32,789 nt of DNA from MGNI01 sp964353875 (lineage in GTDB: Bacteria > Chloroflexota > Anaerolineae > Anaerolineales > E44-bin32). Each line of letters starts with the position of its first letter. The stretch's first letter is position 1. Below the pieces are notes generated by a model that had not been told where the DNA came from, did not search any database, and was given only the letters and a program-made list of their open reading frames with translations. Location of the stretch: assembly GCA_964353875.1 (NCBI GenBank), contig CAYGXU010000030.1, positions 1-32,789 of the forward strand, read 5' to 3'. This document shows, piece after piece, positions 24,690-32,789 of the stretch. Both the position numbers and the translations under genes were made by a program.

Positions 24690-24825
24690 TAAATACTCAT
24701 CCTTACCTGCAAACGCAGACCCTAAAGGTCTTCTTGGCAAGACAATTGATTAAACTTGCATCAAATTCGCACCTGAAGAGCGGGCCCGCAGTGTAAAACA
24801 GACCTTTAGGGTCTCTGCCTGAGCA
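24690..24825. repeat. Dispersed palindrome-ended element, copy B
   Basis: This is the partner of 3491-3625, in the same orientation. Its inverted pair is perfect: AGACCCTAAAGGTCT (24717-24731) facing AGACCTTTAGGGTCT (24800-24814). Each arm is itself AGACC-N5-GGTCT. The 26 bases at 24800-24825 are identical in both copies, while the middle part has diverged. Confidence 0.8.
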
Positions 24826-24911
24826 TCTAGCGTTCAATTATGGCACATCCTGCGCTCGTTCCCCTGCCCATGAGGTCAACGATGATGTCGATCCCAATCG
24901 AAGGGACGAGC

Positions 24912-25421
24912 TCACCAGCGTTCGTAGCGGACCAACTCCGAGAGTGCCTTGCGCTCCTTGGGCTTGGGCTGGTCTGCTGGGTAACCCAGGGGCGTCATGG
25001 CGATCGGTTCCACTTCCCCCGGCAATCCCAAGACCTCACGCGCCGCTTGGCGATCGAATGCCCCTACCCAGCAAGTGCCAAGACCAAGATCAGCAGCAGC
25101 CAGGATGAGATGGTCCATGACGATAGCCACATCCACATAGACGTAGTTCACCCCCTCCTGGCTCACCCAGGCCTTCGTAGACAACCCGCAAGCGCAGATG
25201 ACCAGCGGCGCTTGCGCGAACCATTCGCGCGGGTAGATTCGCTTAAGCTCCTCTTCACGCCCTTGCGTGTGAATCACAATCAACTGGAAAGGCTGGCGAT
25301 TGGCGGCTGTCGGCGCCAGTCGAGCTGCCTCCAACACACGCTGAAGCTTATCCTCTTCAACCGAATCAGAGCGATAAGCCCGGACGCTGTAACGGGTTTG
25401 AATCAGATTGATGAATTCCAT
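24912..25421 (-). CDS. Nitroreductase family protein
   Basis: The 169-aa protein matches the short form of the FMN-dependent nitroreductase family: an N-terminal RYSVRAYRSDSV (residues 9-20), the cofactor-contact stretch AARLAPTAANRQP, then LAAADLGLGTCWVGAFD, as in nitroreductases with the GLGTCWVG motif. These enzymes reduce nitro compounds, quinones or flavins with NAD(P)H in the cytoplasm. At 169 residues it lies at the shorter end of the family's range. An AGGAGGG site lies upstream of the ATG. It is transcribed alone, with 250 bp separating it from the divergent O-antigen ligase-like gene. The physiological substrate cannot be told from sequence. Confidence 0.9.
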   Translation of the reverse strand: MEFINLIQTRYSVRAYRSDSVEEDKLQRVLEAARLAPTAANRQPFQLIVIHTQGREEELKRIYPREWFAQAPLVICACGLSTKAWVSQEGVNYVYVDVAIVMDHLILAAADLGLGTCWVGAFDRQAAREVLGLPGEVEPIAMTPLGYPADQPKPKERKALSELVRYERW

Positions 25422-25671
25422 ATTTTTTACCCTCCTCGATGGTTTGCGATCCTATCCCGAGTGTACCACGCCATTTTTGGAACCAGCCGGCGATCTTTTG
25501 ATATTTCTCTACGGCGGCCCAATGCGATTTCGCCAGCCTTAATGATCTTTGCATAGAATCCTGCGGATCAATATGACTTGAGCGGTTTCACGGAATAACC
25601 CAATCATGTACAATAGACCGCTCAACAAGGAAAAATGTTAGCCGGGACTAGAACTCTCATACGAGACGAGA

Positions 25672-28080
25672 ATGTTGATGAGCAAACGCAAAAATCTTAT
25701 CGCCTACTTGATTTCTCTCGTCTTCCTGACGGCGATCGTCATCACCAATCTGTCGCTTAACCCCATTTTTATCCGCTTTTTTATATGGATCAGTGCTATC
25801 GGCTTCGGCATTTGGCTCACCTATACCTCTCGCTCCCAAAGGCCTCTTCGGTACCATCACATCCTCTTTCCACTGGCAGCATTCATTGCTTACCGATTCA
25901 TTCTGACCAGCCTCGCTCCGCACCCCATCATCAGTTTTGAGTTGGTTCTGCGGGAAATCTTCATGCTCTTCGCCTTTGCTTTTGTATTCGATTCCCTCAA
26001 TCGGGCCTGGCAACCGCGTACCTGGCAGAACGCACTGCTCAATTTCGCCGTCATCTTCTCGTTGATCGAACTCGGATTCGCCTTCCTCTGGTACAGTCGT
26101 TGGTGGCAAATCACGGGCATCCCTTTTTCATCACCTCCTTTTGGGTACCGCTCACCCGGATTGCTCCTTGGTCACCCGAACATCATGGCCGGTTTTCTCA
26201 ACCTGCTTATTCCCATTGCGGTGTTCCGTCTCACCCAGGAAGAAGACCGAGCGAAACGATTCCTATGGATCCTGGGATTGATCATTTTCATGAGTGCACT
26301 CTACCTCACATCCTCCAGAGGGGGCTGGCTGTCGGGAATATTGGGCATCTCAACAACCCTAGTCCTTATATATGGCCCAAGGGTCTTCCGCAGTCTGGTG
26401 GGGAAAACGCGTCAACCGTTTCGAAAAGTCATCCCCATTAAAACCCTTCTCTTCGCCGTGCCCATCCTGCTCATCCTGTCATTGCTTACCCTTTCCTTTT
26501 TTAAACAAGCATCGACGATCACCACACATGCCACAACGGTTTCTGGCTCACGATCCGGTATCTGGGGACCGGTTATCGAGATCATTCGCGTCGCGCCTTT
26601 CTTCGGTCATGGACCAGGTTCCCTGGCCGTGCTTTTTAACCAACAAACCCAGGTTCCTCCGGGATTTGTCACCAGCCATGCCCACAATTTGGTTCTGCAG
26701 TTTGGTGCCGAGACAGGCATCCTCGGCGTCGGTTTTCTACTCTGGATCATCTTTCATCTGCTCCTTTCGCTTTACCGCACCTGGAAGATTGGCTCCCCAT
26801 CGACGCGAGCACAACTCGCAGCGTACATTGGAGCCGGTGCGGCTCTAGCCTCCCATCAGCTCGTGGACTATTTCCTGGGATCAACCACCTATGCCCTAAC
26901 CGCTCTCATCCTCATGGCGCTTGCACTCCATCATGCGCCTCCAACAGAATGGAGCACACTCAAAAAACGATGGGGCATGGCCATCCCCATAGTATTGTTG
27001 CTCTTCTATCTGGCCGGGACATCCTACACCTCAATGGGCGCCATCGACTACTGGCATGGCGTGGAAGCTGGACGACAGGATCAGTGGCAGGAGGCGAAAG
27101 AGCGCATCTGCCAAGCGTACCAAAAGCGTGCTGAAATCAGCCTCTATGGTTTCCAATGCGGCCTGGCTCAGGTTCAGCTCTACCATTTGGATGGCGACCC
27201 CAAGACTCTTCAATCGGCAATGACGTTACAGACAAAACTGCTCCAGGATGATCCCTATTGGCCCGTCCATTGGGCGAATTTGGCAATGCTGGAATGGACT
27301 TCTGGCGAAACCATTCAAGCCATAAAGCATATGGAAGAGGCTTTGGAAGCCGCCCCACGAAACTCAACTTTCGCCCTTAATCTGGCCCTGATGGAAGAAG
27401 CCAGCGAAAACGAAGCCCAGGCCCTTGAAACCTATCTACGAGCTTTGGAGATTGACCCCTGGATCCAATTCGGTCAGGTCTTCGTCGATTCTCCCCTGGC
27501 GAAAACCGCTCTTGAATATTGGAAAAGCGATCCCTCCCAAGAGACTAACATTAGCCCAACGCTGGAAGGATGGAGGGCATTGGTTTCCGCCCAATTCTCC
27601 CAAGCTGAAGCAAAATGGACACAAGCCGTCGAGCAAAACCCACAAGACGCACGCGCTCATGCGGGACTTGCTCTTCTTCATCAACAACAGGGCGAAGATG
27701 ATCAGGCCTGGGAGCATGTTCAAATCGCTTTATTCATCGATAGCTCACTTCCAGAGATTCTGCACACCGCCGGAAGTATTGCTCGACAACAGGGTCGTGA
27801 TGCAGAGGCTTTCAATTACTTTCAACAGGCTTTTAATCTGATCGAAAACAAGTCCTATTCCTACTCCTATTATTATGGAGCATTCAACCGTTTCTTCCTG
27901 GAATCCGACCTTGTGCCTCAGATGAGACGCGGTATATTAACCCCTGCGATGATCGAAGATTTCACACTTCTTGCTCAATATCAGGAAAAGAACGGAAACC
28001 ATCCAAAATCAATTGAAATCCTCAAGCGTATCGAGATTGAAGCTGGAGGAACATCTCTGCCTCAGAATAATGAGCGCTAA
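25672..28080 (+). CDS. O-antigen ligase-like membrane protein with C-terminal TPR region (802 aa)
   Basis: The N-terminal ~440 residues are a multi-pass membrane region (about a dozen hydrophobic segments). It carries the O-antigen ligase/polymerase (Wzy_C) signature: SGSRSGIWGPVIEIIRVAP around 290-310 and SHAHNLVLQFGAETG around 334-348, with the HxHN that resembles the conserved His of the family. The remaining ~350 residues are TPR-like, for example WANLAMLEWTSGETIQAIKH and AHAGLALLHQQQGEDDQAWEH. Such a fusion is expected to polymerise or transfer lipid-linked glycans and to hold partner proteins with its tail. The start is uncertain: ATG at 25672 or 25678, with a weak GACGAG site. A related protein is encoded at 29057-31417. 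Confidence 0.85.
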   Translation: MLMSKRKNLIAYLISLVFLTAIVITNLSLNPIFIRFFIWISAIGFGIWLTYTSRSQRPLRYHHILFPLAAFIAYRFILTSLAPHPIISFELVLREIFMLFAFAFVFDSLNRAWQPRTWQNALLNFAVIFSLIELGFAFLWYSRWWQITGIPFSSPPFGYRSPGLLLGHPNIMAGFLNLLIPIAVFRLTQEEDRAKRFLWILGLIIFMSALYLTSSRGGWLSGILGISTTLVLIYGPRVFRSLVGKTRQPFRKVIPIKTLLFAVPILLILSLLTLSFFKQASTITTHATTVSGSRSGIWGPVIEIIRVAPFFGHGPGSLAVLFNQQTQVPPGFVTSHAHNLVLQFGAETGILGVGFLLWIIFHLLLSLYRTWKIGSPSTRAQLAAYIGAGAALASHQLVDYFLGSTTYALTALILMALALHHAPPTEWSTLKKRWGMAIPIVLLLFYLAGTSYTSMGAIDYWHGVEAGRQDQWQEAKERICQAYQKRAEISLYGFQCGLAQVQLYHLDGDPKTLQSAMTLQTKLLQDDPYWPVHWANLAMLEWTSGETIQAIKHMEEALEAAPRNSTFALNLALMEEASENEAQALETYLRALEIDPWIQFGQVFVDSPLAKTALEYWKSDPSQETNISPTLEGWRALVSAQFSQAEAKWTQAVEQNPQDARAHAGLALLHQQQGEDDQAWEHVQIALFIDSSLPEILHTAGSIARQQGRDAEAFNYFQQAFNLIENKSYSYSYYYGAFNRFFLESDLVPQMRRGILTPAMIEDFTLLAQYQEKNGNHPKSIEILKRIEIEAGGTSLPQNNER

Positions 28081-29056
28081 TGTCGGTAGGTTGGACTGCT
28101 GAGAGAAGTATTTGTGAATCCCAAAGAGATTCCGATGGATGACATATAATTTTCCTCTCTCACATTTGAACGCTTCAAATCGAAGTTTATTCGCCTATAT
28201 CCAACAGTCTTAACTTTTGTGATTGTGGCAGCCTGGATCTGCTGGCATTGGTTTCCCGACGGCGGCTTTGCTTGGTGCAACGATATCGGCCTGGGCGTTC
28301 GTCCTTGATGGCTCGCACCTTGGACTGAAGGTCTTCGGCTCGCGCCAGGGAAGCATCGGTCCTCTCACCCCTTGGGGAGCTCTCGATCGGACAGCTGCTG
28401 CCATCACGAATGCAAACAGCGTCGATGTTCTTGCTTTGGTGGCGCAATGATTCGAAGGACTCAATTGGATCATAAGCCCGGCTCTGGTTTCCCATTTGGT
28501 AATTTGGTTGTTCCACAATGGCCAGACCGAATGACCATAGCTGGTACGCCCTCAGATACGCGGAATAGCTCTCTGCATAAGATAGCACCAAGCCGCGCAA
28601 GAAGATCCAGAATGCTTGCGATGATGAGGTTAATATAAATCCCCTGCCTGTATTCAGTCCTTAGGATGGGGATGAACTTTGCAGCCCTTCCTCTGAGGCT
28701 ATCCATTGCCATAACTCAAGAACGTAATTAATAAAGCCAATATCGCTGGCAGACAGGAACTTTTGGGAAGAATCAATTCCAGACCTGTGGGATATGATGA
28801 ACGAAGCAGATCCCCCGAGAACCCTCTCTACCAGGGAAACTCATAAGAAAAATTGGGAGACTCAGACAAAGTTTTTGTTTGAAACCTCGATATGCAGCCC
28901 GGAGAGATCCACTGCCACAAACCTTTTGAAGCACGATGATCAAGTGAAGCATATAACATGGAGGAGCAAAAAAATCGGGTTCATGCTAATATGAAGCCCA
29001 TTTTAGCGCCTCTTATCTATTTTAATGATTGATTTGGGCGATTAAGGAATGCTGGT
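28081..29056. other. Gene-poor stretch between the two ligase-like genes
   Basis: No gene could be supported in these 976 bp. Frames exist on both strands, the longest being a 137-codon minus frame (28187-28600) and an 88-codon plus frame (28372-28638), but they overlap, lack ribosome binding sites and resemble nothing known. The region from 28200 to 28640 is more GC-rich than its ends, and the last 250 bp are AT-rich with a likely promoter for the next gene. It may hold a decayed gene. No terminator was seen after the first ligase-like gene. Confidence 0.5.
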
Positions 29057-31417
29057 ATGACTGACTTCATGCGTTCGCTTCGAGCATCAGGCGCATCCTC
29101 GCGGGGTATGCTGACAAAGAGCATCTTCCTCCTAGGTCTTGTGTACTTGATCGTGATCTCCAGCTATGTGGAAGGCCCGCTCAATCCGATTCTCCTCACG
29201 GCCCTGCTTTTATTTTTCCTTTTCAGCAGATCCAGGGGAAACTTAGGAATTGAAATCCCATCAATGGTCTTCATCTTGGTATTAATCCTAACCTCCTTCA
29301 CATCGATCGATCCTCAACGATCCTTTTATGAAGTGTGGTTAATTGGAGTGGGTATCTTTTTAATTTTTGCTACGGCCCGGATCGTTCAGGGAGGATTTTC
29401 TTCGCATCTATTGGTTAATTTCTTATTGATCGTCGGTCTCGGCTTAATGATCTTTAGCTGGGCCGATGCGGGCAGGTGGTATCTAACATGGAAATCATCT
29501 TCTCCAGGAGAATGGATTCCTGGAATCAGTTTCCGTCTAAATGGCGGGAATACCATTGCTGCGTATTACCATGCGATCCTGATGATTGGCCTCGCACGTC
29601 TTGTATATAGCCGATCTCGTATGGGGCGTTTATCGCTGGGTGGCTATTGCCTCTCTGCTGCATCGTTGATCTTCCTTTCATCCTCCCGCGGCGCGTATAT
29701 AAGCGTGCTGGGGGGACTCTTTATTCTGGTATATCTGCAATGGAAAAATTTCGAGGGATGGATGCTCGGTCTGCGGAGCCTTTTCCATCGCCATCGTTAT
29801 CTCGTTTTTAGTTTAGGTGCTATTGCTCTTCTGCTATTTGCGGGAGTCGCTTACTGGTATTTGCATAACATGCAGGCGCATCCGACACATGGAGCAGTCA
29901 TGCAATCCCGAAACGAATTCTGGGGGCCTGCCTGGAAAGCTTTCCTTCGAAGTCCTTGGATTGGGAATGGGCCTTACACATTTGCCAGTGACTATATGAA
30001 TTCAGTATCGGTACCACCCTCACCTATTTTCTTGCACGCGCATAATGCCTATCTAGATATTTTAAGTGGCAGTGGTTTGGTGGGTTTTCTTATTTCTGGC
30101 TGGCTGATTGGAACGCTCCTTCACCGACTGTGGAACTTGTTTCACATAAAACTCCAAAATCGCCCAGATATGATATTCGCTGCTCTATTAGCGCTGTCCT
30201 CATTCTTAATCCATAGCTTTTTCGATGGTTTATATCTGATGCCACTTGCTGCATTTAACCTATGCATTCTCATTGGATCAGCATTGGGTGAAACTAAAGA
30301 CCCTCGAAAGATATTGTCGGGAATCCCGGTGGGGATTGGTGTCGTGGTTGTGGCCATGGCATGGGTAAATCTCTGGATGACTACGCCTTACCAAAAAGCA
30401 TTACAGGTAGCTGACAACGGAAATTTAGAGCTGGCTGCGGAGCAATTTTCGCTTTCAATTCAACGTGATCCATGGTTGGTGCTCTCCCAGCAACAACTGG
30501 GATTGGTGGAGAGTATCCGCGCCTCAGAAGGGAATTCAAAGGCACTGGCCTCCGCGATACAGGCTATGGAACGTGCCGTTGCGTTGGATTCTGCCTATTC
30601 CGTCAACCACGCAAATCTGGGGGCTTTATATAAAGAAAATGGCAAATTGGAGCAGGCGACTGAAGAGTTTAAGCAAGCCCTGGAACTTGCACCCGGATGG
30701 GGCACCTGGCACCTGAACTTGGGCGAGGTTTACGAAATGCAGGAGAAATGGGATTTATCAGCCCAGGCTTATGAGCAAGCTCTGACCCTTGAATCAGATT
30801 GGGTGGCGGACGGTTTCTGGACAGGGACAGCTTTTCGCAGTGAAATTTCAGCAGAGTGGCAGGAAATGAATTCGGACATCCCAGAGGAAAAGATCCAATA
30901 TGCGGAAGAACAGGTCAGGCATCAACCATCAGCAGTTCCGATCCTGGAGCTTGCCGCTCAGGAAATAGAGGAACAGGATCTTCCCCCAGCCGAGAGATTG
31001 CTCGACATTGCCCAACTTGCTTACTTTCAGAATCCCGCCCAGAGATTGGAGTTGGTTTGGCTGAAGGCTGAGATCGCGGCAGCAAAAGGAGACTGGGCAA
31101 AGGCCATATCGCTTGGGGAGGAGGCGATGGATGGATTTCGATTGCAGGGAGCTTATGGTCCTGGTAGCACAGGTAAAACGTTATATGGAACGGGAATATT
31201 CCGCTTGGGGATCATGAAAGTTGAGTTGGTCCCCCAATTGACCCTCATTCATTTGCCTGCCCCATGGCCTCAGCGAATGGTGCGCTTGGGATCTTGGTAT
31301 CAAAAGGCTGGTGATCCGGCCAATTGTAGAGCCAAAACGGATGAGCTTCTCGGCTATGTCCCGGATTTTTTCAAACGATTTCCGGATATGGAACTGGATT
31401 GTATTGCGACGAGGTGA
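29057..31417 (+). CDS. O-antigen ligase-like membrane protein with C-terminal TPR region (786 aa)
   Basis: This 786-aa paralogue of the gene at 25672 has the same order. Multi-pass membrane segments (~15-425) include QSRNEFWGPAWKAFLRSP (about 282-300) and LHAHNAYLDILSGSGLVG (about 326-343), with the same HxHN. A TPR tail follows from about residue 450, for example HANLGALYKENGKLEQATEEF and WHLNLGEVYEMQEKWDLSAQAY. The membrane and TPR parts have diverged widely from the first copy, so it is not a recent duplication. It has AAGGA 8 nt before the ATG. Its role would be polymerising or ligating a lipid-linked polysaccharide in the outer envelope. The cupin and sugar aminotransferase genes that follow point to a surface-polysaccharide locus. 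Confidence 0.85.
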   Translation: MTDFMRSLRASGASSRGMLTKSIFLLGLVYLIVISSYVEGPLNPILLTALLLFFLFSRSRGNLGIEIPSMVFILVLILTSFTSIDPQRSFYEVWLIGVGIFLIFATARIVQGGFSSHLLVNFLLIVGLGLMIFSWADAGRWYLTWKSSSPGEWIPGISFRLNGGNTIAAYYHAILMIGLARLVYSRSRMGRLSLGGYCLSAASLIFLSSSRGAYISVLGGLFILVYLQWKNFEGWMLGLRSLFHRHRYLVFSLGAIALLLFAGVAYWYLHNMQAHPTHGAVMQSRNEFWGPAWKAFLRSPWIGNGPYTFASDYMNSVSVPPSPIFLHAHNAYLDILSGSGLVGFLISGWLIGTLLHRLWNLFHIKLQNRPDMIFAALLALSSFLIHSFFDGLYLMPLAAFNLCILIGSALGETKDPRKILSGIPVGIGVVVVAMAWVNLWMTTPYQKALQVADNGNLELAAEQFSLSIQRDPWLVLSQQQLGLVESIRASEGNSKALASAIQAMERAVALDSAYSVNHANLGALYKENGKLEQATEEFKQALELAPGWGTWHLNLGEVYEMQEKWDLSAQAYEQALTLESDWVADGFWTGTAFRSEISAEWQEMNSDIPEEKIQYAEEQVRHQPSAVPILELAAQEIEEQDLPPAERLLDIAQLAYFQNPAQRLELVWLKAEIAAAKGDWAKAISLGEEAMDGFRLQGAYGPGSTGKTLYGTGIFRLGIMKVELVPQLTLIHLPAPWPQRMVRLGSWYQKAGDPANCRAKTDELLGYVPDFFKRFPDMELDCIATR

Positions 31418-31811
31418 ATAGGGCAGAAGCAGATTGGAGGGCTCTTCATTGATCGTTGGAATATCCCCGATAAGCATTCATCCAACGTGGCAGGGATTGA
31501 GCAGAGCCCTCAAATACAAAATAAGAATTGGATGAAATCTTGAGGTCTCCAATATCTCTATTCTTATCGGGAATTGAGTATTACCGTTCGATATTTATCC
31601 AATTGGTGCAAATCTTTGGTTGCGGCCGGATGCTGCGCGATGGAGATGTTGCGACGATCATCCTCCGGTTTGAATGCGGCTCAATTGCTCAAATAGGATT
31701 TTTATGATATGAAACAGGCTCACAATATCGATAAGTGAATGAAATTATGATAGCGGTATGTGATCTTATCAATAGTAAAAGTCGATAATGGTATTGGGTG
31801 TAGGGAAGCGT
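31418..31811. other. Structured intergenic region before the cupin gene
   Basis: These 394 bp lie between the second ligase-like gene and the cupin gene. The first ~155 bp are packed with inverted repeats (see the separate 31437-31571 entry). The rest, 31572-31811, is AT-rich with no frame of note and ends in the TAGGGAAG ribosome binding site of the cupin gene. Confidence 0.6.
31437..31571 (+). ncRNA. Candidate structured RNA with interleaved inverted repeats
   Basis: Three perfect 9-bp inverted repeats occur: GAGGGCTCT (31437-31445)/AGAGCCCTC (31503-31511); CCCGATAAG (31466-31474)/CTTATCGGG (31563-31571); and TTCATCCAA (31477-31485)/TTGGATGAA (31528-31536). The second and third are nested, and the first interleaves with both, so the strands could form a pseudoknot or two mutually exclusive folds. 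No T-run follows. It lies 19 bp after the stop codon of the ligase-like gene and 240 bp before the cupin start. Whether it is a regulatory leader, a terminator or a repeat is inference. Confidence 0.4.
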
Positions 31812-32216
31812 ATGAAAGAAATCGAATTTATTCAGACAGCAAAACAAATCATTGCTATCATCATACGGGCCAGCTATTCTCCTAGGGAGACCACATTCAT
31901 CTCACCAAACACGCACGATCAGCAAGTTGGTTTTGTCGTCTATCCAGCCCAAGGCTACATCAAGGCACATAAACATGTTCCGCTTGAAAGACACATCAAG
32001 AACACATCGGAGACGCTGGTCGTTCGCAAGGGGCGCACAGAGGCATCGCTTTATGATGACAACGAAGAGCTCATTGCAGAACGGATCCTTGAGGAGGGTG
32101 ACATCCTGATGTTGGTAAGTGGAGGTCATGGCTTCCGAATGCTTGAAGACACCGTATTGCTTGAGATAAAGCAAGGGCCCTACTCGGGTTTGGCCGAGAA
32201 GGAGCATTTCCAATGA
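31812..32216 (+). CDS. Cupin-fold protein
   Basis: The start at ATG 31812 has TAGGGAAG just upstream, while the earlier ATG at 31788 has no site. The 134-aa protein is a single cupin: strands around KAHKHVPLERH with H53 and H55, E67 in the following strand and H106 in GGHGF, a usual metal-binding set. Similar proteins next to sugar aminotransferases act as nucleotide-sugar isomerases or modifiers, for example WxcM/FdtA-like ones, but the family match is only partial. It overlaps the aminotransferase gene by 4 nt (stop TGA inside ATGA), so the two are translationally coupled. It is probably part of the sugar nucleotide part of the polysaccharide locus. Confidence 0.8.
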   Translation: MKEIEFIQTAKQIIAIIIRASYSPRETTFISPNTHDQQVGFVVYPAQGYIKAHKHVPLERHIKNTSETLVVRKGRTEASLYDDNEELIAERILEEGDILMLVSGGHGFRMLEDTVLLEIKQGPYSGLAEKEHFQ

Positions 32217-32789
32217 TCCCTGTCAGCGAGCCACGGATCACTGAACGCGAACGGGAGTATGTCCTGGATTGTCTCCAGACGGGATGGATCTCCTCCGCCG
32301 GGCGCTACATTGAAGCATTCGAAACTCAATGGGCGGCCTATTGTGGGATGAAGTATGGCGTGGCTGTGTGCAACGGGACAGTCGCGCTCTCGGCTGCTGT
32401 TGCCTGCCTCGATCTGGAACCTGGCGATGAAGTCATCATGCCCACCTTCACGATCATCTCCTGCGCCTTGGCAGTCGTTGAAAATGGAGGGATCCCGGTG
32501 TTGGTAGACACCGACCCGGAAACCTGGACCATGGATGTCAACCAGGTTGAGGCCAAGATTACCCCTCGAACTCGGGCGATCATGCCGGTTCATATCTATG
32601 GTCATCCGGTTGACATGCAACCGATATGGGAGATCGCCCACGCTCACAATCTGATGATCATTGAAGATGCGGCCGAAGCCCACGGCGCCGAGTATAAAGG
32701 TCAAAGGTGCGGCAGTCTGGGAGATGTAAGCTGCTTCAGCTTTTATGCCAACAAGATCATCTCCACCGGAGAAGGGGGCATGGTGCTCA
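32213..32789 (+). CDS. DegT/DnrJ/EryC1/StrS sugar aminotransferase, perosamine synthase-like, partial
   Basis: The frame runs off the right edge, so only the first 192 residues are seen; the family is about 360-400 residues. It starts MIPVSEPRITEREREYVLDC with GWISSAGRYIEAFE, as in GDP-perosamine synthases and relatives. It contains GDEVIMPTFT, HIYGHPVDM, EDAAEAHGAEYKG (D152 contacts PLP) and SFYANKIISTGEGG with the PLP lysine K181. These enzymes transfer an amino group from glutamate to a keto-sugar nucleotide in the cytoplasm. An AAGGAG site lies 8 nt before the ATG, inside the cupin gene, whose stop overlaps this start. It likely supplies an amino sugar for the polysaccharide handled by the two ligase-like proteins. 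Confidence 0.88.
   Translation, partial: MIPVSEPRITEREREYVLDCLQTGWISSAGRYIEAFETQWAAYCGMKYGVAVCNGTVALSAAVACLDLEPGDEVIMPTFTIISCALAVVENGGIPVLVDTDPETWTMDVNQVEAKITPRTRAIMPVHIYGHPVDMQPIWEIAHAHNLMIIEDAAEAHGAEYKGQRCGSLGDVSCFSFYANKIISTGEGGMVL

Larger units (their letters stand above)
24329..24911. other. Intergenic region with palindromes and a dispersed repeat copy
   Basis: This 583-bp stretch upstream of the DUF362-polyferredoxin operon holds the paired CTAATTAG palindromes (24526-24543) and copy B of the dispersed element (24690-24825). The nitroreductase gene ends at its right edge. No reading frame with a ribosome binding site was seen. Confidence 0.65.

Noticed and set aside
26372..26848. 158-codon plus frame inside the first ligase-like gene
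   Set aside because: It overlaps a well-supported gene in another frame and has no signal of its own.
32180..32704. 174-codon minus frame at the right edge
   Set aside because: It is antisense to the DegT aminotransferase, which has PLP motifs and a ribosome binding site.

Overview
The window reads as a piece of a draft genome (probably a metagenome bin) of a Chloroflexota bacterium, most likely class Anaerolineae. This is inferred from gene content and style, not from a marker gene: lipoproteins with an AGL[AS]C signal end and Pro/Thr linkers, an NBR1-type Ig-like domain, a secreted protein whose mature N-terminus carries a YNLFLPLI-type motif, TPR-tailed O-antigen ligase-like proteins, and many hairpin-rich intergenic repeats. 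A 100-N gap at 3862-3961 is flanked by the same 55 bp on both sides, so it is an unmerged contig overlap and not missing sequence. No rRNA, tRNA, transposase or integrase gene was seen.

Left part (1-7656): a 79-aa protein of unknown function beside a CRISPR-repeat-like hairpin; an ATP-cone/uridine-kinase-like fusion protein converging on a drug-efflux-type MFS transporter; a Mth938-like protein broken by the assembly gap; and a tight minus-strand operon of a Rossmann dehydrogenase-like protein, a class III (GSAM-like) aminotransferase and an SDR oxidoreductase, which looks like a small unassigned amino-compound pathway.

Middle part (7657-21738): a TolB-like beta-propeller lipoprotein; a Memo-family protein (AmmeMemoRadiSam protein B type) with an N-terminal PqqD/RRE-like extension, followed by an 89-aa partner and converging on a SPASM-like radical SAM protein; a large lipoprotein with Ig, NBR1-Ig and three tandem ~75-residue repeats; a xylulokinase-like sugar kinase followed by a sphingosine-1-phosphate-lyase-like PLP enzyme; a secreted protein with a calcium-binding motif; and a MocR/PdxR-type regulator with a pair of CCAAT-N5-ATTGG palindromes in its own promoter region.

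Right part (21739-32789): a DUF362 protein coupled to a NapH/NapG-like polyferredoxin membrane protein (a likely electron-transfer module), a nitroreductase, and the start of a surface-polysaccharide locus: two large paralogous O-antigen-ligase/TPR proteins, a cupin and a DegT/DnrJ/EryC1 sugar aminotransferase that runs off the window edge.

The non-coding DNA is unusually structured. Two copies of a ~135-bp element lie 21 kb apart, a recurring paired AGACC-N5-GGTCT palindrome also forms the terminator after the lyase gene, a GGGCGAAGCATT inverted repeat lies between the polyferredoxin and MocR genes, and a set of interleaved inverted repeats lies before the cupin gene. The best candidates for something new are the RRE-like/Memo/radical SAM neighbourhood, the three-gene minus-strand operon, the lyase/kinase pair and the palindromic repeat family.
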